Shown piece by piece: positions 7,950 through 15,570 of a stretch of DNA of 64,000 nucleotides. The stretch lies in assembly GCA_035281645.1 (NCBI GenBank), contig DATEDN010000145.1:1-64000 (forward strand), in the 5' to 3' direction. Under the pieces are notes generated by a model. It was given only the letters and a program-made list of their open reading frames with translations. It did not search any database and was not told where the DNA came from. The stretch is from JACCTH01 sp035281645. Lineage in GTDB: Bacteria; Actinomycetota; Acidimicrobiia; Spongiisociales; ZC4RG35. The stretch's first letter is position 1; each line of letters begins with the position of its first letter. The position numbers and the translations under genes were made by a program.

Positions 7950-9380
7950 ATGACCACAAAGACCGAGAACAGATCGATGGGTCGGATTGTGAAAGTTGCC
8001 GGCCCGGTCGTTGACGTCGAGTTTCCTCCGGATGGGCTGCCTGAGCTTCTATACGCCCTGGAAGTCGATCTCGAGGTCGGAGGAGAGAAGAAGACGGTCA
8101 AGGCCGAGACCGCCCAACATCTGGGCAAGAACACGGTGCGAGCCATCGCCCTCGCCCCGACTGATGGCCTGGTGCGGGGCGCCGAAGTACGCAACCTCGG
8201 TGAGCCGATCACGGTCCCGGTGGGCGACCAGACCCTCGGACACATCTTCAACGTCTGGGGCGACGCCCTCGATGCCCCCGATCAGAAATTCGCCGAGCCA
8301 CGATGGCCCATTCACCGTCAGCCTCCGCCCTTCGAAGAAGTCGTACCCCAAAAGGAGATCTTCGAGACCGGGATCAAAGTCCTCGACCTCATTTGCCCCT
8401 ACTTGCAGGGAGGAAAGATCGGTCTCTTCGGAGGCGCCGGCGTCGGGAAGACCGTCCTCATCCAGGAGATGATCCGACGGGTCGCCCAACAGCATGGCGG
8501 CGTCTCCGTTTTCGCCGGGGTGGGGGAGCGCACTCGGGAGGGCAACGACCTCTGGCTGGAGATGACGGAGTCGGGCGTGATCGAGAAGGCCGCTCTGGTG
8601 TTCGGCCAAATGGACGAGCCTCCGGGAGTGCGGCTCCGAGTGGCGCTTTCCGCCCTCACAATGGCCGAGTACTTCCGCGACGAACAACGCCAGGACGTGT
8701 TGTTGTTCATCGACAACATATTCCGATTCACCCAGGCGGGGTCAGAGGTCTCCACCCTCTTGGGGCGCATGCCGTCGGCCGTGGGCTACCAGCCGACGTT
8801 GGCGGGAGAGATGGGGTTCCTCCAGGAGCGGATCACCTCGCTGAAAGGGCGATCGATCACCTCGTTGCAGGCCATTTATGTCCCCGCCGACGACATCACC
8901 GACCCGGCTCCCCACACCGCCTTTGCCCACCTCGATGCGACCACGGTGCTTTCCCGACCCCTTACGGCCCTGGGCATTTATCCGGCGGTCGACCCGCTCG
9001 ACTCGACCAGCCGCGCCCTCGACCCCCAGATCGTCGGCGACGAGCACTACGACACGGCCGTGGAGGTGCAGCGGGTGCTGCAGCGCTACAAGGACCTCAC
9101 CGACATCATCGCCATCCTCGGGATGGACGAGCTATCCGAGGAGGACAAGCTCACGGTTAACCGGGCCCGGCGAATCCAGCGCTTCTTTGCCCAGCCGATG
9201 TTCGTAGCCGAGCAGTTCACCGGCCAGGCCGGGGTCTACACCCCTCGAGAGCAGACCATCGCCTCGTTCAAATCAATCCTCGCTGGCGAAATGGACAAGT
9301 ATCCCGAGCAGGCTTTCTACATGGTGGGTGATGCCGACGACGTCGCCGCCAAGGCCAGGGAGCTCGAAAAGAGCGGCTGA
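7950..9380 (+). CDS. atpD: F1Fo ATP synthase subunit beta
   Basis: Catalytic subunit of F1. The Walker A motif GGAGVGKT, the following GERTREGNDL and the Walker B stretch DVLLFIDNIFRFTQAGSE are intact. The DELSEEDKLTV sequence is the DELSEED loop of the C-terminal domain. A strong AGGAGG site precedes ATG 7950. The length of 476 residues is normal. Confidence 0.98.
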   Translation: MTTKTENRSMGRIVKVAGPVVDVEFPPDGLPELLYALEVDLEVGGEKKTVKAETAQHLGKNTVRAIALAPTDGLVRGAEVRNLGEPITVPVGDQTLGHIFNVWGDALDAPDQKFAEPRWPIHRQPPPFEEVVPQKEIFETGIKVLDLICPYLQGGKIGLFGGAGVGKTVLIQEMIRRVAQQHGGVSVFAGVGERTREGNDLWLEMTESGVIEKAALVFGQMDEPPGVRLRVALSALTMAEYFRDEQRQDVLLFIDNIFRFTQAGSEVSTLLGRMPSAVGYQPTLAGEMGFLQERITSLKGRSITSLQAIYVPADDITDPAPHTAFAHLDATTVLSRPLTALGIYPAVDPLDSTSRALDPQIVGDEHYDTAVEVQRVLQRYKDLTDIIAILGMDELSEEDKLTVNRARRIQRFFAQPMFVAEQFTGQAGVYTPREQTIASFKSILAGEMDKYPEQAFYMVGDADDVAAKARELEKSG

Positions 9381-9700
9381 TGGCCAAGCCCTTCCGCGTC
9401 GACGTTGTTTCTCCCGAGGCCACCGTCTGGACCGGGGAGGCAAATTTCGTTCTCGCCCGCACCCCCGAGGGTGAGATCGGCATCCTCGCCGACCACGAGC
9501 CCTTGCTCGCATCGCTCGTCACCTCGGCCGTGGAGGTGGAAGGCGTCGATGGCAGCCGAACGATCATCGGGGTCCACGGCGGCTTTCTCCAAGTGCTCGC
9601 CAACCAGGTGACCTTGCTCACCGATCGGGCACAGATCACCCAGGGAACCAAGGAGGATGCGGTCCGGGTGGCGACGGAGCTTGCGGAAGGGCCGAGCTAG
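9380..9700 (+). CDS. atpC: F1Fo ATP synthase subunit epsilon (short form)
   Basis: Beta-barrel subunit that joins gamma to the c ring. At 106 residues the N-terminal barrel is complete (EGEIGILADHEPLLA is conserved), but only about 15-20 residues follow it. The C-terminal helical hairpin that inhibits ATP hydrolysis in many bacteria is largely missing. TGATG overlap with atpD. It is the last gene of the operon, followed by a hairpin terminator. Confidence 0.93.
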   Translation: MAKPFRVDVVSPEATVWTGEANFVLARTPEGEIGILADHEPLLASLVTSAVEVEGVDGSRTIIGVHGGFLQVLANQVTLLTDRAQITQGTKEDAVRVATELAEGPS

Positions 9701-9715
9701 CGCGGGACGTTGCGG

Positions 9716-9737
9716 CCGAACGCCAGGCGGCGTTCGG
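9716..9737. terminator. Hairpin terminator after the atp operon
   Basis: Perfect 9-base-pair stem CCGAACGCC / GGCGTTCGG with a 4-base loop, lying 15 bases after the atpC stop. It sits between two convergent genes and has no T-tract, so it may act in both directions or need Rho. Confidence 0.65.
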
Positions 9738-9744
9738 GCTGAGG

Positions 9745-9978
9745 TCAAATGACCGGTATCACCACGCAAGCCGGGGGCCGACAGGGGGTTGCGTTCGGGA
9801 GGGCTTGAAAGTGCGGTGCCAGCGCCATGTCGACCAGTACCACTACTAAGAGGGAAATGGCGAAGACCAGAAGGTCGGCCCAACGTGGGGGGCCGGGCCG
9901 GAAGGCGTCAAGATCGTCGGTGGCTTTCTTGGCCGTAAGAAAACCGACTATGAAGATCAACCCCGATCCGACGAGCAA
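9745..9978 (-). CDS. Small two-helix membrane protein, unknown function
   Basis: I do not recognise this 77-residue protein. It has two hydrophobic segments (about residues 2-14, short, and 34-52) separated by a charged linker, and a short Cys/Pro-rich tail. The start TTG at 9978 follows a GGGAGG site at about 11 bases, which is the main support for it being real. It may be co-transcribed with nothing else: the gene upstream on this strand (HD-GYP) has a hairpin in between. Confidence 0.45.
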   Translation of the reverse strand: MLVGSGLIFIVGFLTAKKATDDLDAFRPGPPRWADLLVFAISLLVVVLVDMALAPHFQALPNATPCRPPACVVIPVI

Positions 9979-10005
9979 ACCCAGCGCAGCCTCCCTTTGA
10001 CCAAA

Positions 10006-10029
10006 TGTACCCCATCGTGGGCGGGTACA
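10006..10029 (-). terminator. Hairpin after the HD-GYP gene
   Basis: Arms TGTACCC and GGGTACA (7 base pairs) with a 10-base loop, starting about 12 bases beyond the stop codon of the - strand gene at 10041. In the - direction it is followed by TTTGG, so it is a weak intrinsic terminator. Confidence 0.45.
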
Positions 10030-10040
10030 AAACAGATCGA

Positions 10041-11669
10041 TCAGGCGACGGTGACGATGACGGTGGCCGTGTCGCAGCTCCCGCCGGAAGTGCAGATCCT
10101 GTAAGTGAAGGTAACGGTGCCGGCGAAGGTGGCGTCGGCGGAATAATGAATTCTTCCGCTGCCCTTGACTTCGGCAATGCCAGACGAGGGACCCTGTACC
10201 ACCTGAAGCGTCGAGCGATCGTAAAGCCCGGAGTCGTTGTCGAGCACCCCGATGTTGATCTTCTCACTCGGCCGGGTGGCCGCCTGATCATCGTTGGCGA
10301 CCAGGGCTCCCGGGGCTGTAGTGGTGGTGGAAGGGGTGGTTGGCGGCGCGGTTGCAGTCGTCGAGGGTGTGGTGGCGGATGTCGTTGTGGTTGTCGATGG
10401 CGGGGACGTGACCGTGGTTGTGGGCGCGGTCGTGGTCGTAGTGACCCCGGTGGTAGTGGTCGACCGAGGTGAGACAGATCCCTGGGCGGTCGGGCCTCCG
10501 TTACCGGCGCCCGCTGCGCCCTCATCGCCGATTTCGACTGCGTGATTGACCGGCGGACCCAGTCGATCCGGTAGCAGGTTGAGGCCCGACACCGGGATCA
10601 ATCCTGAGCCGGCGGCAATGGTGACGGCACCGGCGGTGACCACTGTGGCGACATCCCTACCCAGCGCATGCAGCGGTCGGATGAACGGGAGATCTGCCAG
10701 CCCCCCGAGCGGACCGGTTATCCAGCGCAGTTTTCCGATCGAGAGCTCCATCAGGGCTCGGACCACGCGGGGATCGAACTGGGTGCCGGAGTTTCGGGCC
10801 ACCTCGGCTCTGGCCTCGGAGTGGGAGAGCCGCTGTTGGTAGGAGCGACCGCTGACCATCACGTCGTAGGCGTCGGCCACCGAGACAATCCGAGCTCCGA
10901 GCGAGATGTCGGTTCCGGCCAGCCCGGCTGGGTACCCGGAGCCATCCCATCGCTCGTGATGATGCTCGATCGTCAATGCCCATGGTCCGAGCCATTCTCG
11001 AATCGGGGATATGAGGCGCATCCCTTCCACCGGGTGCTCTTTGATCTTGGCGAATTCCTCCTCGGTCAGCCGACTGGGTTTGTTGAGTATCTCCGCCGGC
11101 ACCGAGAGCTTGCCGATGTCGTGGAGGAGTGCCGCCCAGCGAAGCTTGTCCCGGTCGTCAGATGGAAGAGCCATTTCGGTAGCCAACAAGTCGGTGTACG
11201 CCCGGGTTCGCTCGGCGTGGCCCCGGGTTCGTCGGTCATGTTGGGAGATGGCTGCCACCAACGCCAGGATCACCTCAGTCGCTTCCGCCAGGTCGGTCTG
11301 ACCCTCCTGGGTGGCTCGCTCGAGCCGCTGCTTGAGTTGGGCGACGTTCCCGGAGCGGAGAGCGAGCCCAAAACGGGAAGGAGTGCGGTCGGGGAACGCG
11401 AGGCTGAGATTGAGCAGCACTGACAGCGGCAACAGGCGACGGCTGAGGCGATCCGTGAGATGGGAGGCGAGCGTGGCCGCTCCGATCACCGCCCCCCACC
11501 ATCCGATCACTCCCGAGAAGCCCATTGGGGGCTCGAGAATCGACCCCACCGTACGCGCAGCGAGAAAGCCCACCGCCAAGGGCGCCAGAAAGGCTATGGC
11601 CCGGACCGCAAAAGCAGCCAGGCGTCGTGATCGCCAGCGCTCCCCGGGCGCGTTTGAATCCAGGGTCAT
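10041..11669 (-). CDS. Membrane HD-GYP phosphodiesterase with Thr-rich stalk and Ig-like tail
   Basis: Likely cyclic-di-GMP phosphodiesterase. Residues 18-92 contain about three membrane helices. The HD-GYP domain follows at about 130-310, with HDIGK at 183-187, HHE near 237 and GSGYP at 243-247, so the catalytic set looks intact. A further hydrophobic helix at about 337-358 is followed by a Thr/Pro-rich stalk (402-452). Residues 457-542 resemble cadherin/Ig-like beta-sandwich repeats (VANDDQ and GVLDNDSG motifs). The order implies a cytosolic catalytic domain and an outside C-terminal domain in one chain, which is unusual. Single gene, with no visible partner cyclase nearby. Confidence 0.88.
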   Translation of the reverse strand: MTLDSNAPGERWRSRRLAAFAVRAIAFLAPLAVGFLAARTVGSILEPPMGFSGVIGWWGAVIGAATLASHLTDRLSRRLLPLSVLLNLSLAFPDRTPSRFGLALRSGNVAQLKQRLERATQEGQTDLAEATEVILALVAAISQHDRRTRGHAERTRAYTDLLATEMALPSDDRDKLRWAALLHDIGKLSVPAEILNKPSRLTEEEFAKIKEHPVEGMRLISPIREWLGPWALTIEHHHERWDGSGYPAGLAGTDISLGARIVSVADAYDVMVSGRSYQQRLSHSEARAEVARNSGTQFDPRVVRALMELSIGKLRWITGPLGGLADLPFIRPLHALGRDVATVVTAGAVTIAAGSGLIPVSGLNLLPDRLGPPVNHAVEIGDEGAAGAGNGGPTAQGSVSPRSTTTTGVTTTTTAPTTTVTSPPSTTTTTSATTPSTTATAPPTTPSTTTTAPGALVANDDQAATRPSEKINIGVLDNDSGLYDRSTLQVVQGPSSGIAEVKGSGRIHYSADATFAGTVTFTYRICTSGGSCDTATVIVTVA

Positions 11670-11714
11670 CCTGGAAGGAATATCGGTCGAATGTGGCCGG
11701 CTTTGAGCCGCTAG

Positions 11715-12152
11715 CTACCGGTTCAGCGAATTCACGAACCTTGCGGCGGCGTCGTCGAAGCCACCTGCCACTCCCTTGACAATCAGCGGAAAAAGCGCCG
11801 AGGAGAAGAACCCCTTGCTGGAGATCGAGAGTGATAACGCCACCCAGGTGGCGTCACCATCCGGCTCGAGGTCCACGGAAATCTCGCCCCTGACTTGGGT
11901 CGAATCGATTTGCATCACCATGCGCTTCTCTCTGATGACCGCGCTCCTGGTTGCAATTCCGAGATATTCGGAACCTCCCACGATGATCACGAAGCGATAA
12001 CCGAGCAACTCTCCGTTTTGGTCCAATCGCTCCTCGCTCAATCGCTCGACTCCACCGATCTCTGCCCAGGTCGACGGCAGCTGCAATTGCTTCCATACGC
12101 CTTCCACGTCGTCGGAGGCGCGCGCACGATGGAAGAATTGTTCGTGCGCCAT
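11715..12152 (-). CDS. SRPBCC (START-like) family protein
   Basis: A 145-residue protein resembling polyketide cyclase/SRPBCC lipid-binding folds: an N-terminal helix and strand pair, a run of beta strands, and a long C-terminal helix (GGFDDAAARFVNSLN). The ligand is unknown. The start is put at ATG 12152 (MAHEQFFHRA), where such proteins usually begin; in-frame ATG 12185 is an alternative. It lies divergently to the DUF2087 gene across about 45 bases, a possible shared control region. Confidence 0.65.
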   Translation of the reverse strand: MAHEQFFHRARASDDVEGVWKQLQLPSTWAEIGGVERLSEERLDQNGELLGYRFVIIVGGSEYLGIATRSAVIREKRMVMQIDSTQVRGEISVDLEPDGDATWVALSLSISSKGFFSSALFPLIVKGVAGGFDDAAARFVNSLNR

Positions 12153-12197
12153 CGGGTCACGATAATTCGAGGCCGCCCGAGTCATTAGCCTGGGTTC

Positions 12198-12749
12198 GTG
12201 ACCCTCAGCGCCACGGACTTCCTTCGAGTTGCACTCGATCCACACCGACTGGCAGTGTTGGGATTAGCCGCCTCGGGTCCACTCGACATCGATGATGCCG
12301 CCTATCGACTATCGATCACAGTCGGTCAAGTACGGAGAGCAGTTAGTCGCCTCGTCGAGGCAGGTTTGCTCGATTCGAATCTGGCATTGAATCGACAGGC
12401 GCTCCGAGATCTCGCTGAGACACTCCCTGCCGAGGAAGCGGTATCTCCATTGGTTCTCGAAGGGCCGTGGTCTCAGGAAGAAAAGGACATTCTGGGTCGC
12501 TTCTTCGTCGGAACCCGGCTCACCGAAATTCCGGCCCCTCATGCCCGGAGGCGGGTCATCCTCGAAAGGCTGGCGCAGGAGTTCGAGGTGGGGTTGCGGT
12601 ATTCGGAGAAAGAGGTGAACTCCCTCCTGCAAACCTTTCACCCTGATTACGCCGCTCTGCGAAGGTTTATGGTCGACGAGGGATTTCTCTCCCGAGCCGA
12701 CGGCAGCTACTGGAGGAGCGGAGGCAGAGTCGAGGTCGACATTGCCTGA
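12198..12749 (+). CDS. HTH regulator with C-terminal DUF2087 domain
   Basis: A 183-residue protein. Residues 1-65 look like an ArsR-type winged helix (VALDPHRLAVLGLAASGPLDI at the start, then VRRAVSRLVEAGLL). Residues 85-175 match DUF2087 (LGRFFVGTRLTEIPAPHARR, then YSEKEVNSLLQTFHPDYAALRR is the signature region). Such proteins are probable transcription regulators; the target is unknown. Start GTG 12198. Its 3' end overlaps the methyltransferase by 8 bases, so the pair forms an operon. Confidence 0.82.
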   Translation: MTLSATDFLRVALDPHRLAVLGLAASGPLDIDDAAYRLSITVGQVRRAVSRLVEAGLLDSNLALNRQALRDLAETLPAEEAVSPLVLEGPWSQEEKDILGRFFVGTRLTEIPAPHARRRVILERLAQEFEVGLRYSEKEVNSLLQTFHPDYAALRRFMVDEGFLSRADGSYWRSGGRVEVDIA

Positions 12750-13398
12750 TCTGCGGTCGCTGCAGATGACAACCGAGCTGTTCGAGTACGTCGTCTTGCA
12801 CAGCAGTTCCGACCCCATTTATGGCCGTATCCGAGAGGAGACGATGCATTCGGCGGAACCTCAGGCGGGGATGCAAATCGGGGAGGATCAGTTCGCCCTT
12901 CTGACGCTTCTCACCCGCCTGGTGGGGGTCCGGTTTGCCATCGAGCTCGGAACCTTTACCGGCACGTCTGCCGCCGCCATCGCCAAGGGCCTAGTCCCTG
13001 GGGGACGGCTCCTCTGCTGCGATATCAGTGAAGAATGGACCGCGATCGCCCGTCGTCATTGGGAGCAAGCCGGCCTCTCCGATCGAATCGAGCTCCGCAT
13101 CGGTCCCGCCCTGGAGACGATCCGCGCTCTCGATGAGCCAGCGGTGGATCTGGTGTTTCTCGATGCCGACAAGGGTGGCTATGTCGATTACTACGAAGCC
13201 CTGATTCCAAAGTTGCGCTCGGGTGGCCTTCTCATCGCTGACAACACTCTTTGGAGCGGGAAAGTCGTCGACGAGAGCATCAGGGACCAAAACATCGATG
13301 GGATCCGGCGGTTCAACGATCTAGTGGCAAAAGACGCGCGTTGCGAGGTCGTCATGCTGGCAATCGGAGATGGCGTCACACTCTGCTTGAAGCGGTAG
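12742..13398 (+). CDS. SAM-dependent O-methyltransferase (caffeoyl-CoA OMT-like)
   Basis: Class I methyltransferase of the Methyltransf_3 family: a GTFTGTSAAAIA SAM loop at about residues 73-84, an acidic strand end in LLCCDISEEW, and the metal-binding DLVFLDADKGGYVDYYE signature near residue 134. The small-molecule acceptor is unknown; catechols are usual for the family. The start TTG 12742 overlaps the previous gene; ATG 12766 is an alternative giving 210 residues. Confidence 0.88.
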   Translation: MPDLRSLQMTTELFEYVVLHSSSDPIYGRIREETMHSAEPQAGMQIGEDQFALLTLLTRLVGVRFAIELGTFTGTSAAAIAKGLVPGGRLLCCDISEEWTAIARRHWEQAGLSDRIELRIGPALETIRALDEPAVDLVFLDADKGGYVDYYEALIPKLRSGGLLIADNTLWSGKVVDESIRDQNIDGIRRFNDLVAKDARCEVVMLAIGDGVTLCLKR

Positions 13399-13409
13399 GG
13401 TCAGGATCT

Positions 13410-13877
13410 ATGGCAGATATCGAGTCTTGGATCAAGCGCATCGACGCGATCGAGGGACGGCTTCGGGCGCAGCTAGATCGTTCGGGAGGGACGACGGCGG
13501 CCGACGAAAGAACCGGGGAGACCTGGGAACGGGGACAGGTATGGGGTCATCTGGCCGAGTTCATCGCCTTCTGGACCGAACAGGCCGGAGACGTGATCGA
13601 TGATTACCAAGGCGAGCCCGTCCCCTTTGGACGCAAGGGCGACAACTCCGCGCGCAACGCCGCCGTCGAGAGCGGGTTGGAGGTGCCTATCGCGACCCTC
13701 TGGGAGGAGGTCAAGTCCGATCTCGCCGAACTCCGTCGATTCCTCCTGGCGCTGCCCGAAGATTGGTCGTCGGCAGTGGGAAACCAGGACGGTCGAGAGC
13801 TACGAGCCGAGGAGATCATCGAGCGAAGGCTCATCGCCCATCTCGAGGAGCACGCCGCCCAACTCGAAGCGATCTAA
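13410..13877 (+). CDS. DinB-like four-helix protein
   Basis: A 155-residue, mostly helical protein. Histidines in WGHLAEFIAFW and in LIAHLEEHAAQL at the C-terminus are placed as in the DinB / mycothiol-dependent enzyme superfamily, where three His bind a metal. In actinobacteria these are often thiol-transferases that use mycothiol, which would fit the Mca-like gene starting at its stop codon (TAATG). This function is inference. Start ATG 13410, 11 bases after the methyltransferase stop. Confidence 0.6.
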   Translation: MADIESWIKRIDAIEGRLRAQLDRSGGTTAADERTGETWERGQVWGHLAEFIAFWTEQAGDVIDDYQGEPVPFGRKGDNSARNAAVESGLEVPIATLWEEVKSDLAELRRFLLALPEDWSSAVGNQDGRELRAEEIIERRLIAHLEEHAAQLEAI

Positions 13878-14722
13878 TGCCCGGGCTTCTTTGTTTCCAT
13901 GCCCACCCCGACGACGAGGTGATCGGCACCGGAGGGATCCTCGCTCGCTACTCCCAAGCGGGGGAACAAGTGGTGGTGGTGACGGCCACCGATGGTGCGG
14001 AAGGTGAGATCCACAACTACGACGATCCCGATTCGATCAAGGATCGTCTCAGCGACGTCCGGGCTGAAGAAATCCGGGATGCTCTCGCACTCCTCGGTGT
14101 CAAGCACCACGAGTTCTTGGGTTATCGGGACTCGGGGATGATGGGGACCGAAGCCAACCAACATGAAAATGCCTTTTGGCAAGCGGACCTTTTCGAAGCC
14201 ACGAGGAAACTGGTTCGTCTCATTCGCCGGTATCAGCCCGAGGTGATGACGATCTACGACCCCTTTGGCGGCTACGGCCACCCCGACCATATACAGGTCC
14301 ATCGGGTCGGTCTGGCCGCCTTCTTCGGCTGCCGCGACTTTGGTTGGTACCCACTCGAGGAAGGTGAGGAGGCCTGGGAGCCACGCAAGCTTTACTGGGG
14401 AGCCTGGAGTCGCGGGCGTATGAAGGCGTACGCGCAGTATTTCGAGGATGCCGAGGATGCGGATCCCGAGGCGAGGGCGTGGTGGGAGAACCGGGGAATC
14501 CCCGATAGCGAAGTGTCGGCCATCATCGACGTCAGCGACTTCGCCAACCTCAAGATCGAGGCGCTGAAGGCGCACCGCAGCCAGATCCCTGCGGACTGGA
14601 TGATGCTGCGGGTGCCCGAGGAGGCCCGCTCGGAAGTCTTTGCAAACGAGATTTTCCAGAGGGTCTTTTCGACCGTGGAGAGCCCATTGCCCGAGAGTGA
14701 TCTCTTCGCCGGGCTGAGGTGA
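13877..14722 (+). CDS. PIG-L family deacetylase (Mca/MshB-like)
   Basis: Zinc N-deacetylase of the LmbE family. The N-terminal AHPDDE motif at about residue 8 and the later GGYGHPDHIQVHRV supply the metal ligands and catalytic Asp. The second motif and the 281-residue length resemble mycothiol S-conjugate amidase (Mca) and MshB, which act in mycothiol-based detoxification or synthesis. I cannot separate the two without comparison. Start ATG 13877 overlaps the DinB-like gene stop; the 3' end overlaps the next gene as GTGA. Confidence 0.85.
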   Translation: MPGLLCFHAHPDDEVIGTGGILARYSQAGEQVVVVTATDGAEGEIHNYDDPDSIKDRLSDVRAEEIRDALALLGVKHHEFLGYRDSGMMGTEANQHENAFWQADLFEATRKLVRLIRRYQPEVMTIYDPFGGYGHPDHIQVHRVGLAAFFGCRDFGWYPLEEGEEAWEPRKLYWGAWSRGRMKAYAQYFEDAEDADPEARAWWENRGIPDSEVSAIIDVSDFANLKIEALKAHRSQIPADWMMLRVPEEARSEVFANEIFQRVFSTVESPLPESDLFAGLR

Positions 14723-15558
14723 GTGCTGCCGACAGCTGGCGGCGACAACTCGAAGACTGGAGGATTCCCGACGCCCTGCTGGCGGCGGTTGAGGAATCGC
14801 CTTATGGCTGGTCCAAGCAGCTGTGGAAGCGGCGGGCAGCCAGGGCCATCGAGGCCGACCGGACCTCGCCCACTCTCGATGTAGTCAGAGACCTGGCGAA
14901 CGGGGGTTCGGTTCTCGACGTCGGTGCCGGGACGGGTCGAGCCTCCCTCCCTCTGGTTCGGGACGGGTATCGAGTGACCATGGTCGAGCCCGATCAAGCC
15001 ATGCTCGCCGGCCTTGATGAACTCAAGGCCGACGTCGAATTTGAAGTCGTGGTCGGGCGTTGGCCGGAGGTGGCTAGTGAGATACAACCTCACGCCGTCG
15101 CCCTGTCCGCTCATGTCGTCTACGACGTCGCCGAGGTGGCGCCGTTTCTCCTCGCCCTCGACCGGTCAGCCACAAGGGGGGTGGTGCTGGAGCTGACGCC
15201 CACCCACCCCTGGGTCAATCTCGGTCCTCTCTACCGCGAGCTCCACGGTCTCGATCGACCCCTGGGCCCGACCGTCGATGACCTGGCCGCCGTGGTCAGA
15301 GAAGGGGTGAGAGTTGAGCCGGTGATCCATCATTGGACTCGACCCACCGACATGGTGTTTGACACGGCCGAGGAGGCGATCGAATTCACCGCCCGCCGCC
15401 TGGTTCTCCCTCGGGGCCGTTGGTCAGAGCTCGAAGAGCGTTTGCTGCCTCGGCTGACTGGAAGGGCCGGTCACTGGCAGATCGAACCGACCGAACGGGA
15501 GCTGTGCACTCTTTGGTGGCGGTCTAATTCCCCCAAAGGCGGAGCCCCGCCGGAATAG
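14719..15558 (+). CDS. Class I SAM-dependent methyltransferase
   Basis: A 279-residue protein with a SAM-binding motif VLDVGAGTGRASLPL at about residues 71-85 and a following acidic residue in VTMVEPDQ. The substrate is not evident. Start GTG 14719 overlaps the deacetylase stop by 4 bases, placing it at the end of the DUF2087-to-methyltransferase operon. The 12 bases between its stop and the ABC-F gene suggest further co-transcription. Confidence 0.85.
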   Translation: MSAADSWRRQLEDWRIPDALLAAVEESPYGWSKQLWKRRAARAIEADRTSPTLDVVRDLANGGSVLDVGAGTGRASLPLVRDGYRVTMVEPDQAMLAGLDELKADVEFEVVVGRWPEVASEIQPHAVALSAHVVYDVAEVAPFLLALDRSATRGVVLELTPTHPWVNLGPLYRELHGLDRPLGPTVDDLAAVVREGVRVEPVIHHWTRPTDMVFDTAEEAIEFTARRLVLPRGRWSELEERLLPRLTGRAGHWQIEPTERELCTLWWRSNSPKGGAPPE

Positions 15559-15570
15559 CCTTCCCGAAAC

